The notes under the pieces are model-generated. The model was not told the DNA's origin, did not search any database, and saw only the letters and a program-made list of their open reading frames with translations. 64,000 nucleotides of DNA from Streptomyces sp. AV19 (lineage in GTDB: Bacteria; Actinomycetota; Actinomycetes; Streptomycetales; Streptomycetaceae). The stretch covers positions 1 to 64,000 of the forward strand of contig NZ_JAEAMR010000016.1 of the NCBI RefSeq assembly GCF_015999245.1, in the 5' to 3' direction. Positions 54,904 through 63,674 of the stretch are shown piece by piece (position 1 is the stretch's first letter; the number at the start of each line of letters is the position of its first letter). The translations under genes were made by a program, and so were the position numbers.

Positions 54904-55902
54904 ATGACTCGCATCGCCATCAACGGATTCGGCCGCATCGGGCGCAATGTGCTGCGCGCACTGCTGGAGCGCGACAGCGCCCTCGAGATCGTCGCCGTCA
55001 ACGACCTGACGGAGCCCGCCACTCTCGCCCGGCTGCTCGCCTACGACAGCACGGCCGGCCGGCTCGGGCGCCCGGTGACCGTCGACGGGGACGCCCTCGT
55101 CGTCGACGGCCGTCGGATCACGGTGCTGGCCGAGCGCGAACCGGCGCAGCTGCCGTGGGCCGAACTCGGCGTCGACATCGTCCTGGAAGCCACCGGCCGC
55201 TTCACCTCGGCCAAGGCCACCCGCGCCCACCTCGACGCGGGCGCGAGGAAGGTACTCGTCAGCGCGCCGTCGGACGGCGCCGACGTCACGCTCGCGTTCG
55301 GGGTCAACACCGACGCCTACGACCCGGCCGTGCACACGATCGTCTCGAACGCCTCCTGCACCACCAACGCGCTCGCGCCGCTGGCCGCGGTCCTCGACGA
55401 ACTCGCCGGTATCGAGCACGGGTTCATGACGACGGTGCACGCCTACACGCAGGAGCAGAACCTGCAGGACGGTCCGCACCGCGACGCCCGTCGCGCCCGG
55501 GCCGCCGGCGTCAACATCGTGCCGACCACGACCGGCGCCGCCAAGGCGATCGGCCTGGTGCTGCCGGACCTCGACGGCAAGCTGTCGGGCGACTCGATCC
55601 GCGTACCGGTGCCGGTGGGCTCGATCGTCGAACTCAACACGACCGTCGCCCGCGACGTGACGCGCGACGACGTGCTGGCGGCGTACCGCGCCGCAGCGGA
55701 GGGGCCGCTCGCCGGCATCCTCGAGTACTCGGACGACCCGCTCGTCTCTTCCGACATCGTGGGCAATCCCGCCTCGTCGATCTTCGACTCGGCCCTCACC
55801 CGCGTCGACGGCCGCCACGTCAAGGTCGTCGCGTGGTACGACAACGAGTGGGGCTTCTCGAACCGCGTGATCGACACGCTCGAGTTCCTCGCCACCCGCT
55901 GA
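54904..55902 (+). CDS. gap: Glyceraldehyde-3-phosphate dehydrogenase
   Basis: Glycolytic enzyme, 332 residues, complete. N-terminal NAD site INGFGRIGRNVLRALLE, catalytic Cys in SNASCTTNALAPLA (about 150), His in TTVHAYTQEQNLQDGPH, and C-terminal AWYDNEWGFSNRVIDT. ATG 54904 follows AAGGGAAGGGAC. Streptomycetes have gap in a pgk-tpi operon; this copy has no glycolytic neighbours and follows a GlxA-type regulator, so it is an accessory paralogue. Such extra copies can serve as drug-insensitive targets for GAPDH inhibitors, but nothing in the active site shows that here. Confidence 0.94.
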   Translation: MTRIAINGFGRIGRNVLRALLERDSALEIVAVNDLTEPATLARLLAYDSTAGRLGRPVTVDGDALVVDGRRITVLAEREPAQLPWAELGVDIVLEATGRFTSAKATRAHLDAGARKVLVSAPSDGADVTLAFGVNTDAYDPAVHTIVSNASCTTNALAPLAAVLDELAGIEHGFMTTVHAYTQEQNLQDGPHRDARRARAAGVNIVPTTTGAAKAIGLVLPDLDGKLSGDSIRVPVPVGSIVELNTTVARDVTRDDVLAAYRAAAEGPLAGILEYSDDPLVSSDIVGNPASSIFDSALTRVDGRHVKVVAWYDNEWGFSNRVIDTLEFLATR

Positions 55903-55907
55903 CCGGA

Positions 55908-55935
55908 CGCCGGGGGCGGTGCCCCGCCTCCGGCG
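55908..55935. terminator. Terminator hairpin after gap
   Basis: A 12-bp stem (55908-55919 with 55924-55935, one G-T wobble) with a 4-nt TGCC loop starts 5 bp after the gap stop codon. There is no long T-run, which is usual for streptomycete terminators. Confidence 0.7.
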
Positions 55936-56379
55936 AACCGCGCCGACCAGCATTTCCTTTGGGCGCTCTGGTTGACCAGTCGGGCCGACCAGAGCGCTCG
56001 GTCACAGAAGCGGGTCCGCCCGCCGGCCTCCGGAGGGTGCGGGAGCGCCACAGCCGGTCAAGGGGCTCTTCGAGCGCCACCCCGCGATGGCCTACGGCCA
56101 CCCCGGACAAAGTCCGCGACGCCTCTCGAACCTGACGGCTATCGGACGGACCCGCCCCCTGGCCAAGCCCACAACCAAGTGGGGACGAAGAGCGGGGCCG
56201 GGGTTTTCCAAGGAGCCCCGACAGAGACGACTGCCGGGGCTGTCCTGCCCCCAGACACCCCCAGACTCACGGTACGGATCCAGCCACCGCTCCCGCATCC
56301 CCCGTCACCGCCCTGACGTGGTGTTTTACAGTGGCTGCCACCAGTTCTCCCTGACCGGACCTGTGAGGTATTCGCGAAC
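55936..56379. other. Gap before htpG with no supported gene
   Basis: This 444-bp stretch has only weak, Pro/Arg-rich open frames and must hold the htpG promoter. I looked for CIRCE (TTAGCACTC) and HAIR (CTTGAGT) heat-shock operators and found neither. A short GGTGTTTTACAG AT-rich island at 56322-56333 is the only base-composition dip near htpG and may be promoter. Confidence 0.5.
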
Positions 56380-58299
56380 ATGTCGGCCACAACGTTTGAG
56401 TTTCAGGTAGAGGCCCGTCAGCTGTTGCAGCTGATGATCCACTCGATCTACTCGAACAAGGATGTCTTCTTGCGGGAGCTCGTCTCCAACGCATCCGACG
56501 CACTGGACAAGCTGCGCCTCGAGAAGCTGCGGGACGATTCGCTCGACGCCGACGTGTCGGATCTGCACGTCCGGATCGACATCGACAAGGACGCCCGCAC
56601 CCTCACCGTGCGGGACAACGGCATCGGGATGTCGTACGACGAGGTCGGGCAGCTCATCGGCACCATCGCCAACTCGGGCACGGCCAAGTTCCTCCAGGAG
56701 CTGCGGGAGGCCAAGGACGAGGCCGGGGCGGAGGGGCTCATCGGCCAGTTCGGCGTCGGGTTCTACTCCGGCTTCATGGTGGCGGACGAAGTCACCCTGG
56801 TGACCCGGCGCGCCGGCGAGGACCAGGGCACCCTCTGGACGTCGCGCGGCGAGGGCACGTACACGCTGGAGACGGTCGACGACGCGCCGCAGGGCACCTC
56901 GATCACGCTCCACCTCAAGCCGGCCGATCCCGGGAACCAGCTCCACGACTACACCTCCCCGTGGAAGATCAAGGAGATCGTCAAGCGGTACTCGGACTTC
57001 ATCACCTGGCCCATCCGGATGGTGCCCGAGTCGTCCGCCACGGCCGACGAGGGCGACGGGAACGCCGAGGCGCCCGGCCCCGAGACGCTCAACTCCACGA
57101 AGGCGCTGTGGGCGCGGTCGCGCGACGAGGTGTCCGACGACGAGTACCACGAGCTGTACAAGCACATCGGTCACGACTGGCGCGATCCGCTGGAGACGAT
57201 CCGGCTCCAGGCGGAGGGCACCTTCGAGTACCAGGCCCTGCTGTTCCTCCCCGCTCACGCTCCCCACGACCTGTTCGCGCGGGACTTCAAGCGCGGCGTG
57301 CAGCTGTACGTGAAGCGCGTGTTCATCATGGAGGACTGCGAGGCGCTGCTGCCTCCGTACCTCCGCTTCGTCAAGGGCGTCGTCGACGCGGCGGACCTCT
57401 CGCTCAACGTGTCCCGCGAGATCCTCCAGCAGGACCGCCACATCGAGATGATGCGGCGACGGCTGACGAAGAAGGTCCTGTCCACCGTCAAGGACATGAT
57501 GGCCAAGGACCAGGACCGCTACGCCACGTTCTGGCGGGAGTTCGGCGCGGTCCTGAAGGAGGGACTGGTCACCGACCCGGAGAACAGCGAGGCCCTCCTC
57601 GCCGTCGCGTCGTTCGCGAGCACGCACCACGACACCGAGCCGACCACGCTCAAGCAGTACGTCGAGCGGATGAAGGACGGGCAGGACGACATCTACTACC
57701 TGACCGGCGAGTCCCGGCAGGCCATCGAGAACTCCCCGCACATGGAGGCGTTCCGGGACCGCGGCATCGAGGTGCTGCTGCTCACCGACGCCGTCGACGA
57801 GATGTGGGCCGACGCCGTCGGCGAGTACGACGGCAAGAAGCTGCGGTCCGTCGCCAAGGGGCGGATCGACCTCGACACCGAGGACGAGGAATCCGCCGAC
57901 GGCGAGCGGGAGCAGCAGGCCGAGGAGTACGCCGGGCTGCTCGGCTGGATGAAGGAGCAACTGGACGAGGACATCAAGGAGGTGCGGCTGTCCTCCCGCC
58001 TCACCGTCTCCCCCGCCTGCGTCGTCTCCGACGCGCACGACCTGACCCCGGCCCTGGAGAACATGTACCGCGCGATGGGCCAGGAGGTCCCCCGCGCCCA
58101 GCGGATCCTGGAACTCAACCCGGACCACCAGCTGGTGAAGGGCCTCAACCAGGCGTACAAGGAGCGCGAGGACCGCACGGAACTCGCCGGGACCGCCGAG
58201 CTCCTGCACGGCCTGGCCGTGCTCGCCGAGGGCGGTCAGCCGAAGGAACCGGCCCGGTTCGTCAAGCTGATGGCGGACCGTCTGGAACGCGCGCTGTAA
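56380..58299 (+). CDS. htpG: Molecular chaperone HtpG (Hsp90)
   Basis: ATP-dependent chaperone, 639 residues, full length. N-terminal GHKL ATPase: [39 protein letters not shown] (catalytic Glu, Asn), [24 protein letters not shown], and [16 protein letters not shown] lid. Middle domain includes [49 protein letters not shown] with the gamma-phosphate Arg. The C-terminal dimerisation domain ends in [14 protein letters not shown] lies 11 nt before ATG. Single gene, flanked by a terminator. Confidence 0.96.
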
Positions 58300-58318
58300 T
58301 CCGGCTTCGTCATGCGTC

Positions 58319-58352
58319 GGCGGCCTGCCCCGGGTGCGACGGGCGGGCCGCC
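58319..58352. terminator. Bidirectional terminator after htpG
   Basis: GGCGGCCTGCCC (58319-58330) pairs with GGGCGGGCCGCC (58341-58352), 12 bp with one mismatch, in the 54-bp space between the convergent htpG and DUF6114 genes. It likely stops transcription from both sides. Confidence 0.7.
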
Positions 58353-58353
58353 G

Positions 58354-58620
58354 CTATGTGTCCGTCCCCAGTTCGAGGCCGTCGGTGGTGACGTAGTGGT
58401 GGGCATGGGGCACGAACCACAGGCTCAGGCCGGCCAGGACGAGCGCCGCCCCGAGACCGAGGGCCGCGATCCCGCCCGTGCCCAGCCCGAGGAGGATCCG
58501 TACGGGTGCCAGCGGCGCGGCCAGCTCGGCGCCCGCGAGGAGGAGCAGGGTGCCGGCCCAGAAGGGGCGGGTCCGGCGCCAGGTGCGCCACCGGCCGTGC
58601 GAGGACGCGGTCAGAAGCAT
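58354..58620 (-). CDS. DUF6114-type small membrane protein
   Basis: An 88-residue protein, with three or so hydrophobic segments after a basic N-terminus (RRTRPFWAGTLLLLAGAELAAPLAPVRILLGLGTGGIAALGLGAALVLAGLSLWF). The RPFWAG..LLLAG.E start followed by GL.G.A...G..L is the pattern I associate with DUF6114 proteins, which pair with DUF6230 genes as here. This copy is shorter than typical members, ending soon after the third helix. ATG 58620 overlaps the DUF6230 stop by 10 bp, so the pair is coupled. Confidence 0.7.
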   Translation of the reverse strand: MLLTASSHGRWRTWRRTRPFWAGTLLLLAGAELAAPLAPVRILLGLGTGGIAALGLGAALVLAGLSLWFVPHAHHYVTTDGLELGTDT

Positions 58621-59219
58621 GCCTTCCCGTTCAGCGCGACGTTCAGGGTCAGCCCCTTGAGGCGGAGGTCCCCGCCGGTGGCGGACCGGGCGTGGGACCG
58701 CACGCCCGTCACGGTGACGCCGGTGGCCTGCAGGCCGAAGGGGCCGGGCTGCCCCCGGACGCCGGGCACGGTGTCGAGCGCGGCGGCGTCCCGGCCGATC
58801 TCGACCTGGTCGAAGCGGGCGTCGCCGGAGAGGTCCTCGCCGTCGATGACCAGGTCGCTCGCCGCGATCGGCCCGGCCTTTCCGCCGGCCGTCAGTTTGA
58901 AGACGACGGTTCCCACAGGGGTCGGGACGCGGGCGGACTGGCAGAGGTCGGAGAGCATGGCCTCGCCGAGGCCGAGCAGCGCCACCGGGTGACCGCTGCC
59001 GTCGGCGGCGCGGTCGACGGTGACGTAGGAGGCCAGCCCCTTGCTGGTGAGCCGCCCCGCCGAAACCTGGAGGGCGGCCCCGGACACGGCGAAGGACGAG
59101 GCGAGGGCGCCCTGCCCCATGGCGACGGCCATGACGGCGACGGCCGCCACCGCCGGCACGGCGACCGCGGCGGCCCTCTTCCACGCCGTCCGGCCCTCCG
59201 GCTGCGTACGGGTCGTCAT
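58611..59219 (-). CDS. DUF6230 family protein
   Basis: A 202-residue secreted or membrane-tethered protein. One N-terminal hydrophobic segment (AAAVAVPAVAAVAVMAVAMGQGALA) is followed by SFAVSGAALQVSAGRLTSKGLASYVTVDRAADGSGHPVALLGLGEA, and then beta-rich sequence with two Cys (LCQSA and the terminal KACF). The family is confined to actinomycetes and always appears with DUF6114. Role unknown; perhaps cell-envelope surface. ATG 59219. Confidence 0.75.
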   Translation of the reverse strand: MTTRTQPEGRTAWKRAAAVAVPAVAAVAVMAVAMGQGALASSFAVSGAALQVSAGRLTSKGLASYVTVDRAADGSGHPVALLGLGEAMLSDLCQSARVPTPVGTVVFKLTAGGKAGPIAASDLVIDGEDLSGDARFDQVEIGRDAAALDTVPGVRGQPGPFGLQATGVTVTGVRSHARSATGGDLRLKGLTLNVALNGKACF

Positions 59220-59422
59220 GTCGGGGACTCCTTCGATCGGACGGCCGCAGGCGGAGGAACACGGAGGACGGCGCGGAGGCAGGACCATTGCCGGGCATGC
59301 TCGGCAGCGAAGGGGGAACTCCCGCCCTCCGAAAGGCATTTCCGGCCGGACCACTCCTACCTGAGCCAGGCCGGGCATTCACCCATTCGATACAAAATGA
59401 TCAGTCTCGGCAATCGGCGACA

Positions 59423-59905
59423 ATGACCGGTATGGAGTTGCACGGAGAGAGAGTGGCCCTGCGCCCGACGACGGCCGAGGACGCCGGGACCCTCGACCGG
59501 ATCGTCCGGGAGCCGGCGGTGGCGGCGTGGTGGTCGCCCCCGGAGGACTACGCCGGCATGCTGGCCGTCGTCCTGGACGGCGAGGTCATCGGCGCGATCC
59601 AGTACGCGGAGGAGACCGACCCCGAGTTCCGCCACGCGGGCATCGACCTCTTCCTGACGACGGCTCACCACGGGCAGGGCCTCGGCACGGACGCGGTCCG
59701 CACGCTCGCCCGCTGGCTGGTCCACGACCGCGGCCACCACCGCCTGACCATCGACCCGGCCGCGGCGAACACGGCGGCGGTCCGCAGCTACGCGAAGGTC
59801 GGCTTCAAGCCGGTGGGAGTGATGCGCGCCTACTCCCGGGACCTCCGCACGGGCAAGTGGCAGGACGGCCTGCTGATGGACCTCCTGGCGGACGAACTGA
59901 CCTGA
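59423..59905 (+). CDS. GNAT acetyltransferase, AAC(6')-like
   Basis: A 160-residue GNAT protein. MELHGERVALRPTTAEDAGTLDRIV, IDLFLTTAHHGQGLGTDAVRTLARWLVHDRGHHRLTIDPAAANTAAVRSYAKVGFKPVGVM and the end RDLRTGKWQDGLLMDLLADEL closely follow the AAC(6')-Ib/Ie pattern (acetyl-CoA loop HHGQGLGTD, D..N..A.R.Y.K.GF). It may acetylate aminoglycosides, but many chromosomal relatives have other substrates. ATG 59423 or 59432. Single gene. Confidence 0.82.
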   Translation: MTGMELHGERVALRPTTAEDAGTLDRIVREPAVAAWWSPPEDYAGMLAVVLDGEVIGAIQYAEETDPEFRHAGIDLFLTTAHHGQGLGTDAVRTLARWLVHDRGHHRLTIDPAAANTAAVRSYAKVGFKPVGVMRAYSRDLRTGKWQDGLLMDLLADELT

Positions 59906-59985
59906 CAGGCCCCGTTGACGCCCCCGCGCCCCTCCCCCAGGCTGTCCCCCGTCCCACTGCCGAACTCGGATCCCGGGAGGACGTC

Positions 59986-60552
59986 ATGCGAGCACGCGTC
60001 ACCGCCGCCGCCCTGGCCCTCACCACCGGCGCCGCACTCCTGATCATCACCCAGGCCACGGCGGACGAGTCCGCCGGACCGTCGTCCTGGTGCACCCGCC
60101 AAGGCGGCAGCCCCGGGGCGTACCGCGCCTACTACGACAACGGCGCCCGCCTCACCCCGCTCGGCACGATCCGTGACCTCTGCCACTTCCGGGCCAAGGA
60201 CGGCAGCCGGATCGTCCTCCCCACCGACACCCTCGCCGCCGACGCCCCGACCCTCGCGTCCCTCGCCTACAAGCGCAAGCCGCCCCTCCCCGCCCACCCG
60301 GTGGGCAACCCCTCGGCCGCCTACTGCGCCAAGCTCGGCGGCACGACCCAATTCGGCGAGGGCAAGCCGGACGTGGGCGGCTGGATCAGGAAGGGCGACC
60401 CGGTCGACCGCGGCCACCTGCACAACATGTGCATGTTCGCGGACGGTTCGGCCATCGACGCGTGGGGGCTGACGTACCACACGGGCGGCGTCATCCGGGG
60501 CGCGGACCTGGAGAACAAGTTCCGGGCGCACATCCCGCCGGCGGTGAAATAG
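59986..60552 (+). CDS. Secreted protein with two DUF333-like repeats
   Basis: A 188-residue protein with a signal peptide (MRARVTAAALALTTGAALLI, cleavage near residue 27). The mature part holds two related units, each with the C-x(3,5)-GG...C-x-F-x-DGS pattern: WCTRQGGSPG...LCHFRAKDGSRI and YCAKLGGTTQ...MCMFADGSAIDAWGL. This is the small DUF333 fold found in putative hemolysin/inhibitor proteins, here duplicated. ATG has GGGAGG upstream. Function unknown. Confidence 0.72.
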   Translation: MRARVTAAALALTTGAALLIITQATADESAGPSSWCTRQGGSPGAYRAYYDNGARLTPLGTIRDLCHFRAKDGSRIVLPTDTLAADAPTLASLAYKRKPPLPAHPVGNPSAAYCAKLGGTTQFGEGKPDVGGWIRKGDPVDRGHLHNMCMFADGSAIDAWGLTYHTGGVIRGADLENKFRAHIPPAVK

Positions 60553-60590
60553 CCGCGCCCTGCTCTTCTGCTCCGTTGTAGGTTGAACGG

Positions 60591-61124
60591 ATGTCCACTT
60601 CACCCGTCATCCTGCTGCTCTCCGGAAGCTTGCGTAACGGCTCCTCCAACGACTCCGTCCTGCGCACCGCCGAGGCCGTGGCTCCCCCGCACATACGCAC
60701 CGTGCGCTACGACGGCCTGGCCGGCCTCCCGCACTTCAACCCCGACGACGACGTGGAGCCCCTGCCCGCGCCCGTCGTCGAGCTGCGCGCGGCCATCGCC
60801 TCGGCGACGGCGGTGCTGATCTGCACGCCGGAGTACGCCGGGACGTTGCCCGGTTCGTTCAAGAATCTGCTCGACTGGACGGTCGGGGGGACGGAGATCT
60901 GTGACAAGCCCGTGGCGTGGGTGAACGCGGCGGCGCCCGGGCGCGGGCAGGGGGCGGAGGCCACCTTGCGGACGGTGCTCGGGTACACCGGGGGTGCCGT
61001 CGTGGAGGAGGCGTGTGTGCGGGTTCCGGTGGGCCGTCAACTCGTGGGCGGGGACGGTGTCATCACTGATCCGGAGGTTCGCGACCGGATCCGTGCGGTG
61101 CTCGGGCTGCTCGCGAGGGCCTGA
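60591..61124 (+). CDS. NADPH-dependent FMN reductase (short form)
   Basis: A 177-residue flavodoxin-fold reductase. ILLLSGSLRNGSSNDSVLRTA binds the FMN phosphate, ICTPEYAGTLPGSFKNLLDWTVG is the family signature (about 78-100), and WVNAAAPGRGQGAEATLRTVLGYTGGAVVEEA completes the fold. ATG 60591. Its last 88 bases overlap, antisense, the 3' end of the CocE-type hydrolase gene. Substrate may be quinones or free FMN. Confidence 0.86.
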   Translation: MSTSPVILLLSGSLRNGSSNDSVLRTAEAVAPPHIRTVRYDGLAGLPHFNPDDDVEPLPAPVVELRAAIASATAVLICTPEYAGTLPGSFKNLLDWTVGGTEICDKPVAWVNAAAPGRGQGAEATLRTVLGYTGGAVVEEACVRVPVGRQLVGGDGVITDPEVRDRIRAVLGLLARA

Positions 61125-62668
61125 CGGACCGGCAGGGCCAGCGTCGTCCGGGCCGTGTGGACCGTCAGGGTCGAGCCGACCGGGTTGCGTGACATGTACA
61201 GGGGATCGGCCCCGTCGATGACCAGGGCCAGGCGGTGGCCGGCCGGGACGTCGTACGCGGTCGCGAAGAGGTCGAGGCCGACCTCCAGGTCCGTGCCCGG
61301 TGTGTGGTGGGTGAACGAGTACGGGGCGTGGGAGATGAGTTGACCGACGCCGGTGGGGCCCATGTCGTAGAGGTAGGCGATGAGGGTCCCCTCGGGGGCC
61401 GAGGGAGTCACCACGGTGCGCAGGGCCGGGATGCCTCTGAGGTGCCGGGCCCGGCGTCCGGGGGCCGTCTGCCAGACGGCGGCGGCCCCCGGCGCGAGCA
61501 GGCGTGGCACGGCCAGCGGAGGCAGGCCGAGCAGTTGGTCGAGCAGTCCGCTCGCGAGCATCACTCCGCCGTTCGCTCCGGAGTCGGCCCGGGCGTTGAT
61601 GGTGGGGTCGGCGCCCGTCAGCGGTTCCAGCGGGGGCGCGTCCGGGCCCGCGGTGGCCGGCCAGGCGGCGGCGTGGTGCTCCTCGGGATGCCCGAGGCCG
61701 TGTCCGCGGACTTCGAGGAGCAGCGGTGGTTGGTCGTCGATGCCGTTGCGCCGTCCCTGCAGCCAGCGCTCGAACCAGCGTCGGGCGCTCTCCCAGGTCG
61801 GGGTGCCCGGCAGGACGAGGCCGGGAAGCACCTGGGTCGCGTGGTCGCCCCGCCGGTACTCCAGGCGCTTGGGCGCGGTCAGGCCCTCGAAGAAGCGGCC
61901 GATCCCGTTGGGCGACTGGCCGGGGTCGAGCCAGGTCTGGGCCATCAGGATGTGCGGGCCGTTCTCGTTGAGCCGGTCCAGATAGGTCATCGGGGACCGG
62001 GCGCGGGCGAAGGAACGCAGATAGGGCGTCGGGGCGGGGCCGCTCAGGAAGTCGCGTACCGCTCTGAGGACTTCGGGTCCGGGCCGGGCCTCGACGAGCC
62101 CGACCACGCCCTGGAGCAGGGATGCCTCGAGTCGTCTGGTTCCGCCGCCGTACATCACCTCGAAGAGGTCGCTCCAGCCCGCGAGCGAGGCCACCGTTCG
62201 CACCCGTCGGTCCGTGGCGGCGGTCCGCAGGCTGATGCCGGCTCCGTACGAGACGCCGCAGAAGCCCACCCGGTGGGCGTCGGCGGCAGTGTGCCGCACG
62301 GCCCAGTCGATCACCCGGGAGGCGTCGGCGACGTCCTCCGCGTCGGCCAGGCCGAAGCTGCCGCTCGACCCCAGGAAGCCGCGTGGCTGGTAGGTGACGA
62401 CGACGAATCCGGCGGCCGCGAACCGCAGTGCCGGGACGGCGTAGATGTCGGCGGGCAGCAGGAACGGCCCCGGCATCACGATCAGCGGGTGCGGACCGGG
62501 GCCGGGCGGCCGGTACACCTCGGCGCGCAGCCATACGCCGGGCGCGGTCCTGATGGCGGTGAGGAGCGGCCCGCCCGCCGACGGCCGCCCGGCGGCGGGT
62601 GCCGCCGAGGACAGCGCGACGAGTACCGCCGCCAGCACGGCGGCCAGCAGGGCTCTGACAGCTCTCAT
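61037..62668 (-). CDS. Secreted CocE/NonD-type hydrolase (X-Pro dipeptidyl-peptidase family)
   Basis: A 543-residue secreted serine hydrolase. Signal peptide MRAVRALLAAVLAAVLVALS (cleaved near APAAG). The S15 catalytic domain has HRVGFCGVSYGAGISLRTA (nucleophile Ser in GVSYG), HILMAQTWLDPGQSPNGIGRFFEG (catalytic Asp region) and RRGDHATQVLPG (His region); the C-terminal beta domain runs from about 330. Strong GGGGAG before ATG. About 28 C-terminal residues are encoded opposite the FMN reductase and look low-complexity (ASSPSTARIRSRTSGSVM), so the natural stop may have been lost. It follows a polyketide-linked alpha/beta hydrolase by 34 bp. Confidence 0.86.
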   Translation of the reverse strand: MRAVRALLAAVLAAVLVALSSAAPAAGRPSAGGPLLTAIRTAPGVWLRAEVYRPPGPGPHPLIVMPGPFLLPADIYAVPALRFAAAGFVVVTYQPRGFLGSSGSFGLADAEDVADASRVIDWAVRHTAADAHRVGFCGVSYGAGISLRTAATDRRVRTVASLAGWSDLFEVMYGGGTRRLEASLLQGVVGLVEARPGPEVLRAVRDFLSGPAPTPYLRSFARARSPMTYLDRLNENGPHILMAQTWLDPGQSPNGIGRFFEGLTAPKRLEYRRGDHATQVLPGLVLPGTPTWESARRWFERWLQGRRNGIDDQPPLLLEVRGHGLGHPEEHHAAAWPATAGPDAPPLEPLTGADPTINARADSGANGGVMLASGLLDQLLGLPPLAVPRLLAPGAAAVWQTAPGRRARHLRGIPALRTVVTPSAPEGTLIAYLYDMGPTGVGQLISHAPYSFTHHTPGTDLEVGLDLFATAYDVPAGHRLALVIDGADPLYMSRNPVGSTLTVHTARTTLALPVRQALASSPSTARIRSRTSGSVMTPSPPTS

Positions 62669-62676
62669 CTCTCCCC

Positions 62677-62720
62677 TTTTTCAGCGGTGCGTTTCAGCTT
62701 TTTCAGCGGTACGTTTCAGC
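62677..62720. repeat. 22-bp tandem repeat across a stop codon
   Basis: Two 22-bp units with one mismatch (62677-62698 and 62699-62720) begin with TTTTTCAGCGG. The right unit contains the stop codon (62703-62705) of the alpha/beta hydrolase, and the left repeats the same terminal codons plus a second in-frame-looking stop. It looks like a recent duplication between the two hydrolase genes. Confidence 0.8.
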
Positions 62721-63641
62721 GGTGCAGTAGGGGAGTTCGTCGATCCGTCGTCCCGAGAAGAAGCGGAGCAGGATCTCGGAGAACTCCTCCGGTCGTTCCA
62801 GGCAGAGCAGATGGCCCGCGTCGGCCACCGTCGCGAAGACCGCCCCGGGGACCGCGTCGGCCACCCGCCGCCCGGCGTGCGGAGGGGTGCAGACGTCGTG
62901 TTCGCCCGTGAACACCAGCGTCGGTACGTCCCGGACGCCGGGGCGGAGCCGTGGATGGGCGAGAAGCCGTTCGTAGTGGTCCGCGTACTGCTCCGTGGTC
63001 TCCCGCGACAGGCCGCCGAACTGGGAACGCAGCATGAAGGCGAGCGCCTCGTCGCGGCCGGACCGGCCGGACGCGCCGGTCGTCGGCAGCAGTTGGCCCA
63101 CGACGGCCTCGGCGAACTCGACCGTCCGTCCGGCGCGCAGCAGGGCCGCCATCCTGGCGCACACCTCCCTCGTCTCCGCGGGCATCCGGTCGGCCACGCC
63201 CGACAGCGCCAGCCGTGCGACGCGGTCCGCGCCGTGCCGGGCGAAGCCGTAGGAGATGAAGGCGCCGTAGGAGACACCGGCCAGGTTGACGCGAGGCAGG
63301 GCGAGTTCGGTCAGCAGATGGCCGAGTGCACCGGTGTAGAAGCCGCTGCCGTGGCGAACGGGGAGCCTGCCGGTGTTTCCGGAGCCGGGGAGGTCCACGG
63401 TGATGACGTCGGCGTACGGGGCGAGGAACCGTTGGTGGACCGTCCAGGAATCCTTGTTCTGGAAGGCGCCGCCCACGAGGAGGACGGGATCGAGGCGGGG
63501 GTGCTCGCTCCGCACGACGCGCCATTCGATGCCGTAGCCCTCGTAGGTCAGCCTTCCGGTCTCGACGCGTTCTTCGTTCGCTGGCTCTTCGCCCGTTGGC
63601 TCTTCGCTCGTTGACTCTTCGTTCGCCGGCTCTTCGTTCAC
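62703..63641 (-). CDS. Alpha/beta hydrolase with pentapeptide-repeat N-terminus
   Basis: A 312-residue serine hydrolase. After an acidic N-terminal tail of EEPxx repeats (about 1-27) come LLVGGAFQNKDSW (oxyanion loop), DLPGSGNTGR, nucleophile NLAGVSYGAFISYGFA (Ser about 128), LVFTGEHDVCTPP (Asp) and VADAGHLLCLERPEEF (His). The cap region GLSRETTEQYADHYERLL is typical of MenH/thioesterase-like members. GTG start with GAAGAAGAG upstream. It sits 33 bp after the PKS gene on the same strand, so it could be an editing thioesterase or releasing hydrolase for that assembly line. Confidence 0.82.
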   Translation of the reverse strand: MNEEPANEESTSEEPTGEEPANEERVETGRLTYEGYGIEWRVVRSEHPRLDPVLLVGGAFQNKDSWTVHQRFLAPYADVITVDLPGSGNTGRLPVRHGSGFYTGALGHLLTELALPRVNLAGVSYGAFISYGFARHGADRVARLALSGVADRMPAETREVCARMAALLRAGRTVEFAEAVVGQLLPTTGASGRSGRDEALAFMLRSQFGGLSRETTEQYADHYERLLAHPRLRPGVRDVPTLVFTGEHDVCTPPHAGRRVADAVPGAVFATVADAGHLLCLERPEEFSEILLRFFSGRRIDELPYCTAETYR

Positions 63642-63650
63642 GAGCTCTTC
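63576..63650. repeat. 15-bp minisatellite (five units)
   Basis: Five imperfect 15-bp tandem units, each ending CTCTTC, lie at 63576-63590, 63591-63605, 63606-63620, 63621-63635 and 63636-63650. In the minus-strand gene they encode an E-E-P/S-x-x pentapeptide repeat and contain the start codon, so copy-number change would alter the N-terminus in frame. Confidence 0.85.
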
Positions 63651-63674
63651 TTCACAGTCCTTCCCGAAAGGAGT

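Noticed and set aside
56322-56379. Heat-shock operators for htpG
   Set aside because: No CIRCE or HAIR inverted repeat could be found in the upstream gap.
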